A DNA stretch of 44,063 bases from an uncultured Flavobacteriia bacterium. Lineage in GTDB: Bacteria > Bacteroidota > Bacteroidia > Flavobacteriales_D > Crocinitomicaceae. Location: the NCBI GenBank assembly GCA_903873915.1, contig CAIQQH010000041.1, positions 1 to 44,063 on the forward strand, given 5' to 3'. Both the position numbers and the translations under genes were made by a program. The notes under the pieces were generated by a model. That model was not told the DNA's origin. It was given only the letters and a program-made list of their open reading frames with translations, and made no database searches. Position 1 is the first letter of the stretch; each line of letters opens with the position of its first letter. Positions 34,716-43,129 of the stretch are shown piece after piece.

Positions 34716-35671
34716 CCGAATTTGTTAAATATCGCCTTCCTGGGAATGCTATTGTTCACGTTTCCGGCCAGTTTCATCCTTGGAATGGTCAAGAACAAGG
34801 TTTTTTGGTCACTGATTTTTTAATGAATTATCCACTTATACTCATTCCAGACGATCGGAATGAAAATGATGAACCGATATTTTCAGTTGATCTTCCTCAT
34901 CAAACATCGCAGGAAGAGTATATTCATCAGTCCAATCGCATTCACCAAGAAATAAGTTCTGGTGCTTGTGACAAGGTGGTATTAAGTCGAACAAAAACAG
35001 TTCATTATAATACTTATTTTCTATTTTCTGATTTTGAACGTCTTTGTGAAATGTATCCAAGTGCATTTGTTTATTTGGTTTCTTCATCAAAATATGGCAC
35101 TTGGATCGGTGCGACTCCGGAGCTTCTTCTGCACAATTTTGGCGATCATTACCAAACCGTAGCGCTCGCAGCGACGAAAAAAAAGGACGATTCAAGCGAT
35201 TGGACAAACAAAGAGTATTTTGAGCAAGGTGTTGTCAATGAATTCATTGTTCAACGTTTGAGGGAGCTTGGATGTGAAGAAGTTCACAGCAACAATCTCC
35301 ATGACTATGTTGCAGGACCCCTAAAACATTTGCGCAACGAAATTGCGTTTGATGCGAAATCGATTTCTTTGGTGAAATTGGTTCAATCGCTCCATCCAAC
35401 TCCTGCTGTTAGTGGATTGCCTCAAGATAAGGCCATCGCTGTAATCGAAAAGTTGGAGAGGCACGATCGTGCGTTATATGCTGGTGTAATCGGTGTTGTG
35501 AATGAACAATCTTCACATTTATTTGTCAATCTACGTAGTGCACAAGTGTTCAAAAATGCAGTTTGCCTGTATGTAGGAGGTGGACACACAGAAGCATCGG
35601 ATCCAAATTCAGAATGGGAAGAAACAGAGAATAAGGCAAAAACCCTTCTCAACATTCTTCAAAATCACTAG
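34712..35671 (+). CDS. menF: Isochorismate synthase (chorismate-binding enzyme)
   Basis: 319 residues, short for the family because the N-terminal region is reduced, as in other Bacteroidetes. The chorismate-binding core has SSGACDKVVLSRTK, GTWIGATPELLL, LKHLRNEI, LHPTPAVSGLP, RALYAGVIGV and YVGGGHTEASDPNSEWEE. It converts chorismate to isochorismate for menaquinone. The start must be TTG at 34712: an in-frame stop lies at 34703 and no ATG or GTG occurs before conserved sequence. TTGA overlap with the thioesterase; menD follows. Confidence 0.9.
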   Translation: MTEFVKYRLPGNAIVHVSGQFHPWNGQEQGFLVTDFLMNYPLILIPDDRNENDEPIFSVDLPHQTSQEEYIHQSNRIHQEISSGACDKVVLSRTKTVHYNTYFLFSDFERLCEMYPSAFVYLVSSSKYGTWIGATPELLLHNFGDHYQTVALAATKKKDDSSDWTNKEYFEQGVVNEFIVQRLRELGCEEVHSNNLHDYVAGPLKHLRNEIAFDAKSISLVKLVQSLHPTPAVSGLPQDKAIAVIEKLERHDRALYAGVIGVVNEQSSHLFVNLRSAQVFKNAVCLYVGGGHTEASDPNSEWEETENKAKTLLNILQNH

Positions 35672-35682
35672 CTTTGAAAGGA

Positions 35683-37386
35683 ATGATCACAAGCAATAAA
35701 ACAATCGTCGAACAAATCGTTGCACAATGCCGGCACCACGGAATGAAACATGTTGTTTGTTCGCCCGGATCGCGCAACGCACCGTTCATGATTGCCTTTG
35801 ATGAACACCCTGAAATCACATGCTATGTTATTCATGATGAGCGCAGTGCAGCTTTCTTTGCACTTGGTCTCTCTCAACAATTGGACGAACCAGTTGGAAT
35901 CGTTTGTACCTCTGGTTCAGCACCTTTAAATTATTATCCTGCAATAGCAGAGGCCTATTATCAGTGTATTCCCTTGGTGGTGATCACGGCTGATCGCCCA
36001 GAAGAATGGGTTGATCAAGGGGATGGACAAACCATTGTACAGCGCGATGTATTTGGAAAACATGTTCGCTATGCCTGTTCATTTAGCGACAATGAACAAA
36101 ATCCCGATGCCATCTGGTTTGTGCAACGTGAAACGTCCATCGCTTTCAATCAGGGAAATGGAGATTGGAAAGGCCCAATCCATTTTAATGTGGGTTTACG
36201 CGAGCCACTTTATTCGCGCTCTGAAGCAAAAGGTATCCTTGGAACAAGCATTTATTCGTCTAAAGGAGAATTTCACTTGAGCAAAAGTGATACAACCGTG
36301 TGTGAATCGGGGTTGAATTTGCCGAAAAAATTAGTGATTTGTGGTCAAATGAATCCAGATCCAAAGCTATTGGAGGCATTGAAGCTTTTTGCAAATGACC
36401 ACTCCGTGCTAATTTTGGTGGAAAATACGTCCAACCAAAGTAATCAGCGCTTTGTGCACTGCATTGATCGTCTTTTGAATGTCATTACGGATGAAGAGAT
36501 AGAAGATTTTAAGCCGGATTTACTCATTACTGTTGGTGGTGCCATTGTTTCGAAGAGAATAAAATCTTTCCTGAGAAAAAATAAACCTCAAATGCACTGG
36601 AAAATCGGGAGCGAATTTCCATACATGGATACGTTTCAGTGTTTAACGCATACCTTCAATACAGATGCATCGTCGTTTTTTACAGAACTTTTGTCCTTGA
36701 GTTATACCAAGCATTCTTCGAACTATGGAGTAAAATGGAAACAGCGAGATTTTGAGCAAATTGATCGAATATCTCCTGTAATTGGAGCTTTGCCGTATGC
36801 TGATTTGAGTGTCTTCGAATTGATTCATGGTTTTCTTCCAGAAAAAAGTGTGCTCCACATGGCCAATAGCTCGGTGGTCCGCTACTGTCAGTTGTTTGAT
36901 TCTATTCAGTCAGTTGCTTACTTCTGCAATCGTGGAACTTCAGGAATAGATGGAAGCATAAGCACGGCCGTGGGTGCAGCTTATGCTGATTCAAATCGTC
37001 TTCATGTCATTGTAACCGGCGATATTTCATTCTTCTACGATAGCAATGCATTGTGGAATAAATACATCGGCCCAAATTTTCGAATTATTCTGATCAACAA
37101 TCAAGGTGGAGGAATTTTTAGAATTATTCCAGGACCATCATCAACTCCTCAGATGGAAACTTATTTTGAGGCACATCACGAACATCAGGCTGAACACATT
37201 TGTCGCACATTTAACATCGGATATTCTTCAGTAGATTCACCAGAATCTATTGCAGAGTCAATGTCCGATTTTTATTCGGTCAAACCAGGTGAAGGCGCAA
37301 AATTGATCGAGATTCATACTCCAGGAAGTGAAAATGCAAAAATTCTCGACGATTTCTTCCTAAACATGCGTTCTCCCAATTATTAA
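35683..37386 (+). CDS. menD: SEPHCHC synthase MenD
   Basis: 567 residues from the ATG at 35683 (a TTG lies nine bases upstream). Thiamine-diphosphate enzyme that adds succinic semialdehyde (from 2-oxoglutarate) to isochorismate, the committed step to menaquinone. The N-terminus has HVVCSPGSRNAP, then EDERSAAF-like HDERSAAFFALG, GTSG-like CTSGSAPLNYYPA and VVITADRPEEW. The C-terminal TPP site shows NRGTSGIDGSIS and VTGDISFFYD. Full length. No menB, menC, menE or menA gene is in the window. Confidence 0.96.
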   Translation: MITSNKTIVEQIVAQCRHHGMKHVVCSPGSRNAPFMIAFDEHPEITCYVIHDERSAAFFALGLSQQLDEPVGIVCTSGSAPLNYYPAIAEAYYQCIPLVVITADRPEEWVDQGDGQTIVQRDVFGKHVRYACSFSDNEQNPDAIWFVQRETSIAFNQGNGDWKGPIHFNVGLREPLYSRSEAKGILGTSIYSSKGEFHLSKSDTTVCESGLNLPKKLVICGQMNPDPKLLEALKLFANDHSVLILVENTSNQSNQRFVHCIDRLLNVITDEEIEDFKPDLLITVGGAIVSKRIKSFLRKNKPQMHWKIGSEFPYMDTFQCLTHTFNTDASSFFTELLSLSYTKHSSNYGVKWKQRDFEQIDRISPVIGALPYADLSVFELIHGFLPEKSVLHMANSSVVRYCQLFDSIQSVAYFCNRGTSGIDGSISTAVGAAYADSNRLHVIVTGDISFFYDSNALWNKYIGPNFRIILINNQGGGIFRIIPGPSSTPQMETYFEAHHEHQAEHICRTFNIGYSSVDSPESIAESMSDFYSVKPGEGAKLIEIHTPGSENAKILDDFFLNMRSPNY

Positions 37387-37416
37387 AATTATTTTTAAAA
37401 AATAGATACGAACTTG

Positions 37417-38178
37417 ATGGAATTTTTTGACGCAATATTTACCCTTCACGGTGTTTTTTATCTGATCATTTTGAGTTTACTCGAGATTGTATTGGGGATT
37501 GATAACATCATTTTCATTTCTATTGTAACGGACAAGTTGCCGCCAATGAAGCAAAAAAAAGCAAGGAACATCGGTTTGTCTCTCGCGTTGATTGTTCGCT
37601 TATTGCTTTTGGCTTTGGTTTCTTGGATTATTCAAATGATTAATCCCTTGTTTCCCAATACGGACATCTCATTTCTAAAGGAATTCTCCATTCAAAGTTT
37701 GGTTTTGCTTATCGGTGGACTTTTCTTGATTTACAAAAGCACGGAAGAAATGCACCGTTCAATTGTGGGGAACCATGACTCCGGGGGTAAAGAAAAAAGT
37801 AGTCTCAGTGGGGTGATTTTGCAAATTGTTTTGATTGATATCGTGTTCAGTTTTGACTCTGTGATTACGGCAATTGGCATGACAACAGACTTAAAGAAGG
37901 ATTTGGGACATGACCCTCTTGTTATCATCTACATGGCGGTGATTATTTCCATGATTGTCATGTTGATTTTTGCGCGTCAAATCAGTGATTTTATTCAGCA
38001 ACGCCCAACCATCAAGATGATTGCCCTTGGATTCTTGGTAACAATTGGTGTTTTGCTTTTGGCAGAGGCCTTTGGACAGCACATACCGAAAGGATATATC
38101 TATTTTGCCATGGTATATGCACTAATTGTCGAATTCTTGAATATTCGAATGCGTAAAAACAAACGAAATCATTCATGA
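37417..38178 (+). CDS. TerC-family integral membrane protein
   Basis: 253 residues from the ATG at 37417 (TTG at 37414 immediately before). Seven or so transmembrane helices with the TerC signatures LEIVLGIDNIIFISI near the N-terminus and IVLIDIVFSFDSVITAIGM in the middle, whose acidic residues are thought to bind metal. Family members export manganese or other cations and help metal loading of secreted proteins. It may serve that role here. Its stop overlaps the next gene as ATGA. Confidence 0.92.
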   Translation: MEFFDAIFTLHGVFYLIILSLLEIVLGIDNIIFISIVTDKLPPMKQKKARNIGLSLALIVRLLLLALVSWIIQMINPLFPNTDISFLKEFSIQSLVLLIGGLFLIYKSTEEMHRSIVGNHDSGGKEKSSLSGVILQIVLIDIVFSFDSVITAIGMTTDLKKDLGHDPLVIIYMAVIISMIVMLIFARQISDFIQQRPTIKMIALGFLVTIGVLLLAEAFGQHIPKGYIYFAMVYALIVEFLNIRMRKNKRNHS

Positions 38179-38768
38179 CCGTTGAGGAGGCGTTGGCGTT
38201 ATTCCCCGATCCAGAAAATTTTGAAGACCAGCTGGATGAGCACCTTTTTGGGTATAAGCAGTTTTTTCTCACCAAGCCCATTCTTACTGCCACATTCAAA
38301 TCTCGATTGATTGAGATCTTTAAAATTAATGGTGCAGCAAAGGTGTTGAGAATTGATTTTGAAGATTTAGAACCATTTAAATGGCCCAACATCGAATTCT
38401 CTCCCTCGGTTGAGACCTCCGTTTTGCAATACTTTGAATGGATTGCGGCGCAGAAACTTAAGATTGCTCAATCAAGAACGCCGAAGAGGTTAATTCATGA
38501 AGTGAGTGTCATGTTGAACATCCATAGGACTTTCTGTTCAATGTGGGTGTGCGAGTATGAAGACGATAAAGATGTATTGCTTTCGAAGCCAATGGATGAG
38601 GTCGATTTTATGCAGTCCATCAAGCGCTGCTGTGCACAAGGAATCTCAACCTTTGAGGATTTTAAAAGGGCCAATCTTTCCGAGGAACCAATGCTACTTA
38701 AGGAAATGAAACGATTATCTTTGCAACACAAAAAGGAACAGGAATGGATGAGCGCTATGCAAAGCTGA
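38175..38768 (+). CDS. Hypothetical protein between TerC and DUF493 genes
   Basis: 197 residues, soluble, mixed alpha-rich with a helical C-terminus (MKRLSLQHKKEQEWMSAMQS). No signal peptide, no transmembrane segment and no motif I recognise; EVSVMLNIHRTFCSMWVC in the centre contains two cysteines. Starts in the TerC stop (ATGA) and overlaps the DUF493 gene by 25 bases. A TATCTTTG box lies within its last 55 bases and may drive the downstream genes. Function unknown. Confidence 0.72.
   Translation: MTVEEALALFPDPENFEDQLDEHLFGYKQFFLTKPILTATFKSRLIEIFKINGAAKVLRIDFEDLEPFKWPNIEFSPSVETSVLQYFEWIAAQKLKIAQSRTPKRLIHEVSVMLNIHRTFCSMWVCEYEDDKDVLLSKPMDEVDFMQSIKRCCAQGISTFEDFKRANLSEEPMLLKEMKRLSLQHKKEQEWMSAMQS
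38716..38723 (+). promoter_or_regulatory. Candidate internal -7 element before the DUF493 gene
   Basis: TATCTTTG (then CA) lies inside the 3' end of the preceding gene, 20 bases before the ATG at 38744. Confidence 0.4.
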
Positions 38769-39010
38769 AAGAGGCACTTCTGAAGGAGGAATGGCCTTCA
38801 GTGTACTTATTCAAGTTCATTGTTCCCAATGTCTCAGAACGCATTGCAAAGGTGAACGCACTTTTTGATGAACAGAGTGAAGTTACGATGCATCCTTCTC
38901 GAAATGACAAGTACATGAGCATTAGCGCAAAGGAGTTAATGCTTGATGTGGAATCGGTCATGAAGGTGTATGAAGAAGCGTCAAAAATTCAAGATTTAAT
39001 CGCATTATGA
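38744..39010 (+). CDS. DUF493 (YbeD-like) protein
   Basis: 88 residues, the size of the UPF0250/DUF493 family. EEWPSVYLFKFIVPN followed by a ferredoxin-like small domain and SRNDKYMSISAKELMLDVESVM, ending in a helix. Family members have an ACT-like fold; their role is unclear (E. coli YbeD lies next to lipoylation genes, but no such gene is here). It overlaps the next gene by the ATGA pattern. Confidence 0.85.
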   Translation: MDERYAKLKEALLKEEWPSVYLFKFIVPNVSERIAKVNALFDEQSEVTMHPSRNDKYMSISAKELMLDVESVMKVYEEASKIQDLIAL

Positions 39011-39420
39011 TGGTATTGGTAGGATTTTCAATGACTCAAACACTTCTTGGAGTGTTGAGTGTTTCTCTAGGATTGTTGGTGTTAATTATCGCATACCGTA
39101 AGTTGTTGGCTTACCTTGGGAAAGGGTCAATAATCAAGGAAGACTATTGCGTGCTTTATCCTTTGGAAAGTGATCCTATCTCCAATGAGGCTGAGTTTTA
39201 TTTCACGACAGAGAAAGAGCGGAACATCATCTTTGAACTATTGAACGCTGATATGACTTCAAACCAAGTGTTGACGGAGAAAGAATATGCTGTTGGTGGT
39301 CACATTGTTCGATTTGACACAAACCTACTTCCAAATGGACTCTATTTTTATTGTTTACGTACCGAAAATCAGAAGACAATGAAGAAAATGAATGTTCGAA
39401 ACAAAAATGTCGTCGATTAA
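39007..39420 (+). CDS. Membrane-anchored small beta-domain protein
   Basis: 137 residues. One N-terminal transmembrane segment (about 10-36) and a soluble beta-rich domain: EAEFYFTTEKERNIIFELLN, HIVRFDTNLLPNGLYFYCLR, ending MKKMNVRNKNVVD. The LPNGLYFYCLRTENQ stretch has the shape of FlgD-Ig or T9SS C-terminal sorting domains, but here it is linked to a membrane anchor instead of a secreted passenger. No family recognised with confidence. Starts ATGATG within the DUF493 stop. Confidence 0.7.
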   Translation: MMVLVGFSMTQTLLGVLSVSLGLLVLIIAYRKLLAYLGKGSIIKEDYCVLYPLESDPISNEAEFYFTTEKERNIIFELLNADMTSNQVLTEKEYAVGGHIVRFDTNLLPNGLYFYCLRTENQKTMKKMNVRNKNVVD

Positions 39421-39454
39421 TCTGTTCGAAAGAGATTTATATTTTGAATTTGGT

Positions 39455-39462
39455 TAATTTTG
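39455..39462 (+). promoter_or_regulatory. Candidate -7 element for trxA
   Basis: TAATTTTG fits TAnnTTTG, 41 bases before the trxA ATG, in the 83-base intergenic gap. Confidence 0.45.
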
Positions 39463-39503
39463 TGGCTGCTTATTAGCGGTAAAATACTTTAAAAAAAAAG
39501 AAT

Positions 39504-39821
39504 ATGGCATTAGAAATTACAGATGCAAACTTCGAGGAGTTGGTCCTCAAGTCTGACAAACCAGTTGTTGTTGATTTTTGGGCAGAGTGGTGTGGTCCTT
39601 GCCGCATGGTCGGTCCAGTTATTGAGGAAATGGCAGGTGAATATGAAGGTAAAGCGGTAATCGGAAAAGTGAATGTTGATGAAAATCCGGGAATTTCTGC
39701 ACAATTTGGTATCAGAAATATCCCAACAATTTTGTTCATCAAAGGTGGCGAAATTGCAGATAAATCAGTAGGTGCAGTGCCAAAAGCACAGCTTACAGCG
39801 AAATTGGATGCCTTGATTTAA
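39504..39821 (+). CDS. trxA: Thioredoxin
   Basis: 105 residues with the full thioredoxin fold. Active site WCGPC (Trp29, Cys30, Cys33) after VVVDFWAE, the cis-Pro in IRNIPTILFIKGG, and a C-terminal helix. It reduces disulfides in cytoplasmic proteins using thioredoxin reductase (not in the window). No signal peptide. It has a candidate promoter upstream and an intrinsic terminator downstream, so it is likely a single-gene unit. Confidence 0.96.
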   Translation: MALEITDANFEELVLKSDKPVVVDFWAEWCGPCRMVGPVIEEMAGEYEGKAVIGKVNVDENPGISAQFGIRNIPTILFIKGGEIADKSVGAVPKAQLTAKLDALI

Positions 39822-39844
39822 TTCAACCCAACTTATATTTATTG

Positions 39845-39874
39845 AAACCGTCTTCTTGGAGGCGGTTTTTTTTT
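39845..39874 (+). terminator. Intrinsic terminator after trxA
   Basis: Stem AAACCGTC / GGCGGTTT (8 pairs, one G-U), loop TTCTTGGA, followed by nine T in total. Confidence 0.85.
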
Positions 39875-39883
39875 ATCCTTTCG

Positions 39884-39891
39884 TATCTTTG
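39884..39891 (+). promoter_or_regulatory. Candidate -7 element for the duplicated DUF4258-like gene
   Basis: TATCTTTG lies 13 bases before the ATG at 39905 and 10 bases past the trxA terminator. Confidence 0.5.
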
Positions 39892-39904
39892 TGCAAATTT
39901 TTTC

Positions 39905-40630
39905 ATGGATTCTTTTCTTCGCAGACTAAAATATTACGGTGTCGGTTTTAGCATCGGCCTTTTATTTGTTGTTTTCTTTTTTCAAAATCGAGGGTGTTCT
40001 TGGCTTCCCGCAAATCGCGTAAAAAACAGTATACTTGAACGTGTTCTTGTTGTTCCTGATGCTGAAATGGAAATCTTGAAATCGAAGGGCATCTCAAAAA
40101 AAGACCTCATTCAAGTGCTGAACGACGGGGATGTGGATTTTGAGCGAAGCGCGAAAAGAGGTAACCCTCAAGTCTATGAATTGCTCAAAGAGTTCAATGG
40201 CAAGGAAATGAGTTTTTATTTTACTCTTCCCGAAGAAAGCTTTATTTCTGAAATCCACTTTTCTGAATCGAATGCGCGAAAAGTGAAAAATACGGCAGAA
40301 GGATTTGGAACAATCATACGCTTTCCAGCAGATGACGATTTAGTGATTGTGGATGAAGGAAAGAAATTGACCTGTATCCAAGAAAAAATGGGATTCATCA
40401 ATCCGAAAGTAATCCTAAAATGCTTTGTGACATCGGGTAAAATAGACTTCTCAAAATCAAAACTTCGCAAGCAACCTAAAGCCATTCAAACGATTGCTTT
40501 TAAGGATCTTTCAGGTCGAAAAGCCGAAGCCGAAGCCATTTGGTACAAGAATAAAATCAATATCACTTCGTTTAATGTCAGCTTTGCAAATGACTGTGGG
40601 GGATATTCAACCCAAAATGTTGATAAATGA
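39905..40630 (+). CDS. Membrane-anchored protein with two DUF4258-like repeats
   Basis: 241 residues from the ATG at 39905; the longer frame starts inside the trxA terminator and is rejected. One transmembrane helix near the N-terminus (YYGVGFSIGLLFVVFFF) follows a basic start. The first repeat (about 45-120) includes KGISKKDLIQVLNDGDVDFE and RSAKRG; the second (about 165-235) includes INPKVILKCFVTSGKIDFSK and SKLRKQPKAI. Both share the helix, then GxxDFxxS, then a basic patch and beta strands, the layout of DUF4258. Function unknown; it faces either the periplasm or the cytoplasm. Confidence 0.72.
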   Translation: MDSFLRRLKYYGVGFSIGLLFVVFFFQNRGCSWLPANRVKNSILERVLVVPDAEMEILKSKGISKKDLIQVLNDGDVDFERSAKRGNPQVYELLKEFNGKEMSFYFTLPEESFISEIHFSESNARKVKNTAEGFGTIIRFPADDDLVIVDEGKKLTCIQEKMGFINPKVILKCFVTSGKIDFSKSKLRKQPKAIQTIAFKDLSGRKAEAEAIWYKNKINITSFNVSFANDCGGYSTQNVDK

Positions 40631-40664
40631 ACATGAGTTTTTTTATTGGCATACTGTGATTTAA

Positions 40665-40672
40665 TACTTTTG
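40665..40672 (+). promoter_or_regulatory. Candidate -7 element for the lpxD-lpxC/fabZ-lpxA operon
   Basis: TACTTTTG fits TAnnTTTG and ends exactly 4 bases before the lpxD ATG; a TTG 16 bases upstream could be the -33 element. Confidence 0.55.
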
Positions 40673-40676
40673 AAGC

Positions 40677-41723
40677 ATGGAATTTTCAGCAGGTCAGATA
40701 GCGGGCATTCTCCAAGGCGAAGTAGTCGGAAATCCCGAAACTAAAGTCAATGGACTTGCTAAAATTGAGGAAGGTACCCTTGGCGCCTTGTCTTTTCTTG
40801 CCAATCCAAAATATGAAGAATTCATTTATACCACAGGGTCAAGTGTTTGTATTGTAAATCGCTCATTCTCTCCTTCAAAACCATTGCCGTCAACTCTCAC
40901 CTTGGTCTTGGTGGATGATGCCTATGCATGTTTTGCAAAACTGCTCGACATGTACAGCCAAATGACACGAAAACAAGCGGCAATTGAACAACCATCATTC
41001 ATTTCTGACTCAGCGCAAATTGGCGAAGGACTATACCTTGGCGCCTTTGCATATGTTGGGAACAACGTGAAGATTGGGAACAACGTAAGCATCTACCCAA
41101 ATGTATATCTCGGTGACAATGTCGTGATCGGTGATGGTACAGTTGTTCATCCAGGAGCATGTATTTACAACGATTGTGTTGTAGGGATAAACTGTATCAT
41201 CCATTCAGGTGTTGTTGTCGGAGCAGATGGATTCGGATTTGCACCAAATGAAGAAGGTGAATTTCAAAAGGTCCCACAAATTGGAAATGTTATTCTTGAA
41301 GATAATGTAGAAATTGGCTCGAACTCAACAATTGATCGAGCAACCATGGGCTCAACGATCATCCGAAAAGGAGTGAAAATTGATAACCTCTGTCAAATTG
41401 CTCATAATGTAGAGGTGGGTAAAAATTCGGCAATGGCAGCCCAAGTCGGTATCGCAGGTTCAGCGAAAATTGGTGAAAATGTGATGATCGGTGGTCAAGC
41501 GGGAATTGGAGGACATCTCCACATCGCCGATGGAACAAAAATTGTTGCGCAATCGGGCATCCCGAATTCAGTGAAAAAAGCAGATACGCTCATGGGGTCG
41601 CCAGGTATTCCTATTGACGACTTCAAAAAATCATATTTTGGATTTAGAAAATTGCCGTACATCCTGAAAAAACTCCAGGAGTTAGAGCAAAGAATGAAAG
41701 AACTTACAAAACCAAACGAATAA
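40677..41723 (+). CDS. lpxD: UDP-3-O-acylglucosamine N-acyltransferase
   Basis: 348 residues. N-terminal uridine-binding domain (about 1-100), then a left-handed parallel beta-helix of hexapeptide repeats (about 105-315, for example [20 protein letters not shown]) and a C-terminal helical tail ([16 protein letters not shown]). Catalytic His243 lies in QIAHNVEVG. It transfers the second 3-hydroxyacyl chain from ACP to the glucosamine amine, the third step of lipid A synthesis. Its stop and the lpxC start share one base (TAATG). Confidence 0.97.
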   Translation: MEFSAGQIAGILQGEVVGNPETKVNGLAKIEEGTLGALSFLANPKYEEFIYTTGSSVCIVNRSFSPSKPLPSTLTLVLVDDAYACFAKLLDMYSQMTRKQAAIEQPSFISDSAQIGEGLYLGAFAYVGNNVKIGNNVSIYPNVYLGDNVVIGDGTVVHPGACIYNDCVVGINCIIHSGVVVGADGFGFAPNEEGEFQKVPQIGNVILEDNVEIGSNSTIDRATMGSTIIRKGVKIDNLCQIAHNVEVGKNSAMAAQVGIAGSAKIGENVMIGGQAGIGGHLHIADGTKIVAQSGIPNSVKKADTLMGSPGIPIDDFKKSYFGFRKLPYILKKLQELEQRMKELTKPNE

Positions 41724-43129
41724 TGGTTGAAAAGCAACGCACCCTGAAATCAGCGGTGAAACTCATCGGAGTGGGCTTACATACTGGTGAGAAAGTAACA
41801 TTAGAAATTTGTCCTGCACCGGATAATCATGGATACAAATTTCAACGAACAGACTTGGAAGGTGAGCCTGTTATCAAGGCCGATGTAGACTTGGTCGTAG
41901 CTACAGATCGAGGTACAACATTAGAATCCAATGGCGCTCGCGTATATACTACGGAACATGTCCTTGCCGCATTGGTTGGTTGTCAAGTAGACAATGCGCT
42001 GATTCGACTAGATGGACCTGAAGTGCCGATTATGGATGGTAGCGCTTTGCCCTTTGTTCATGCCTTTGAGGCAACAGGGTATGAAGAGCAAGAAGCGGAA
42101 CGCATCTACTTTGTTTTAACTGAAAATGTTCCGTGGGAAGACACAGACAAAGGGATTGAATTTTTGGCAGTGCCTGATCACAATTACCGCCTTACGGTAA
42201 TGGTCGATTATAAATCTCCCGTGCTTGGTACTCAGCATGCTTCCATGTACCATTTGGCTGAATTTAAGACTGAAATCGCGAAATGTAGAACATTTGTTTT
42301 TTTGCGTGAGCTAGAGTTTTTGGCTACCAACAACTTGATCAAAGGTGGAGACTTGGACAATGCAATCGTTCTTGTTGACCGCATGGATGTGAGTCAAGAT
42401 GAAATGAACCGCTTGGCGAAATTACTCGGGAAAGAGGAACTTAAAGTGTCTATTCAAGGTATTGGTGTGTTGAATAGTACCAAATTGCAGTATGAAAATG
42501 AGCCAGCGCGACACAAATTGCTAGATATAGTGGGCGATCTGGCTCTTGTTGGTCGCCCAATTAAAGCGCATATCCTTGCCGCTCGTCCAGGTCACTCTGG
42601 GAATGTACGCTTCGCAAAAGTGCTCAAGGATCAAATTAAAAAACAAGAACAAGCAGGTAAGCACTTCGACTTAACAAAAACACCGCTCTATAACATCAAC
42701 GACATCGAGCGGATGTTGCCGCATCGCTTTCCTTTCTTAATGGTCGATAAAATCATGGAAATACATGAAGAATCAATCGTTGGGGTGAAGAACATAACAA
42801 TGAATGAACCTATATTTACAGGACATTTTCCAGGAAATCCAGTTTTCCCAGGGGTTCTGCAAATTGAGGCCATGGCTCAAGTGGGCGGGATTTTCGCATT
42901 GAGCAAAGTCGATGAACCACACCTTTATTCTACCTACTTCATGAAAATAGATAAGGTGAAATTCAAGCAGAAAGTTGTACCCGGTGATACATTGGTGTTC
43001 GAATTAAGCCTACTTTCGCCTATTCGACGAGGACTTGTTGAAATGGGCGGTAAGGCCTATGTCAATGGAAAAATGGTAATGGAAGCAGAGATGCTTGCTC
43101 AAGTCGTAAAGGATAAAGCGGCAGAATGA
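41723..43129 (+). CDS. lpxC: LpxC/FabZ bifunctional fusion
   Basis: 468 residues combining two enzymes. Residues 1-315 are LpxC, the zinc deacetylase that commits to lipid A: zinc ligands His79 (TTEHVLAAL), His264 and Asp268 (RHKLLDIVGD), catalytic His291 (GHSGN). Residues about 325-468 are FabZ, the 3-hydroxyacyl-ACP dehydratase of fatty acid synthesis: INDIERMLPHRFPFLMVDKI, with His368 in HFPGNPVFPG and Glu382. The fusion is a known Bacteroidetes trait and couples the two users of 3-hydroxyacyl-ACP. Overlaps lpxA by ATGA. Confidence 0.97.
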   Translation: MVEKQRTLKSAVKLIGVGLHTGEKVTLEICPAPDNHGYKFQRTDLEGEPVIKADVDLVVATDRGTTLESNGARVYTTEHVLAALVGCQVDNALIRLDGPEVPIMDGSALPFVHAFEATGYEEQEAERIYFVLTENVPWEDTDKGIEFLAVPDHNYRLTVMVDYKSPVLGTQHASMYHLAEFKTEIAKCRTFVFLRELEFLATNNLIKGGDLDNAIVLVDRMDVSQDEMNRLAKLLGKEELKVSIQGIGVLNSTKLQYENEPARHKLLDIVGDLALVGRPIKAHILAARPGHSGNVRFAKVLKDQIKKQEQAGKHFDLTKTPLYNINDIERMLPHRFPFLMVDKIMEIHEESIVGVKNITMNEPIFTGHFPGNPVFPGVLQIEAMAQVGGIFALSKVDEPHLYSTYFMKIDKVKFKQKVVPGDTLVFELSLLSPIRRGLVEMGGKAYVNGKMVMEAEMLAQVVKDKAAE

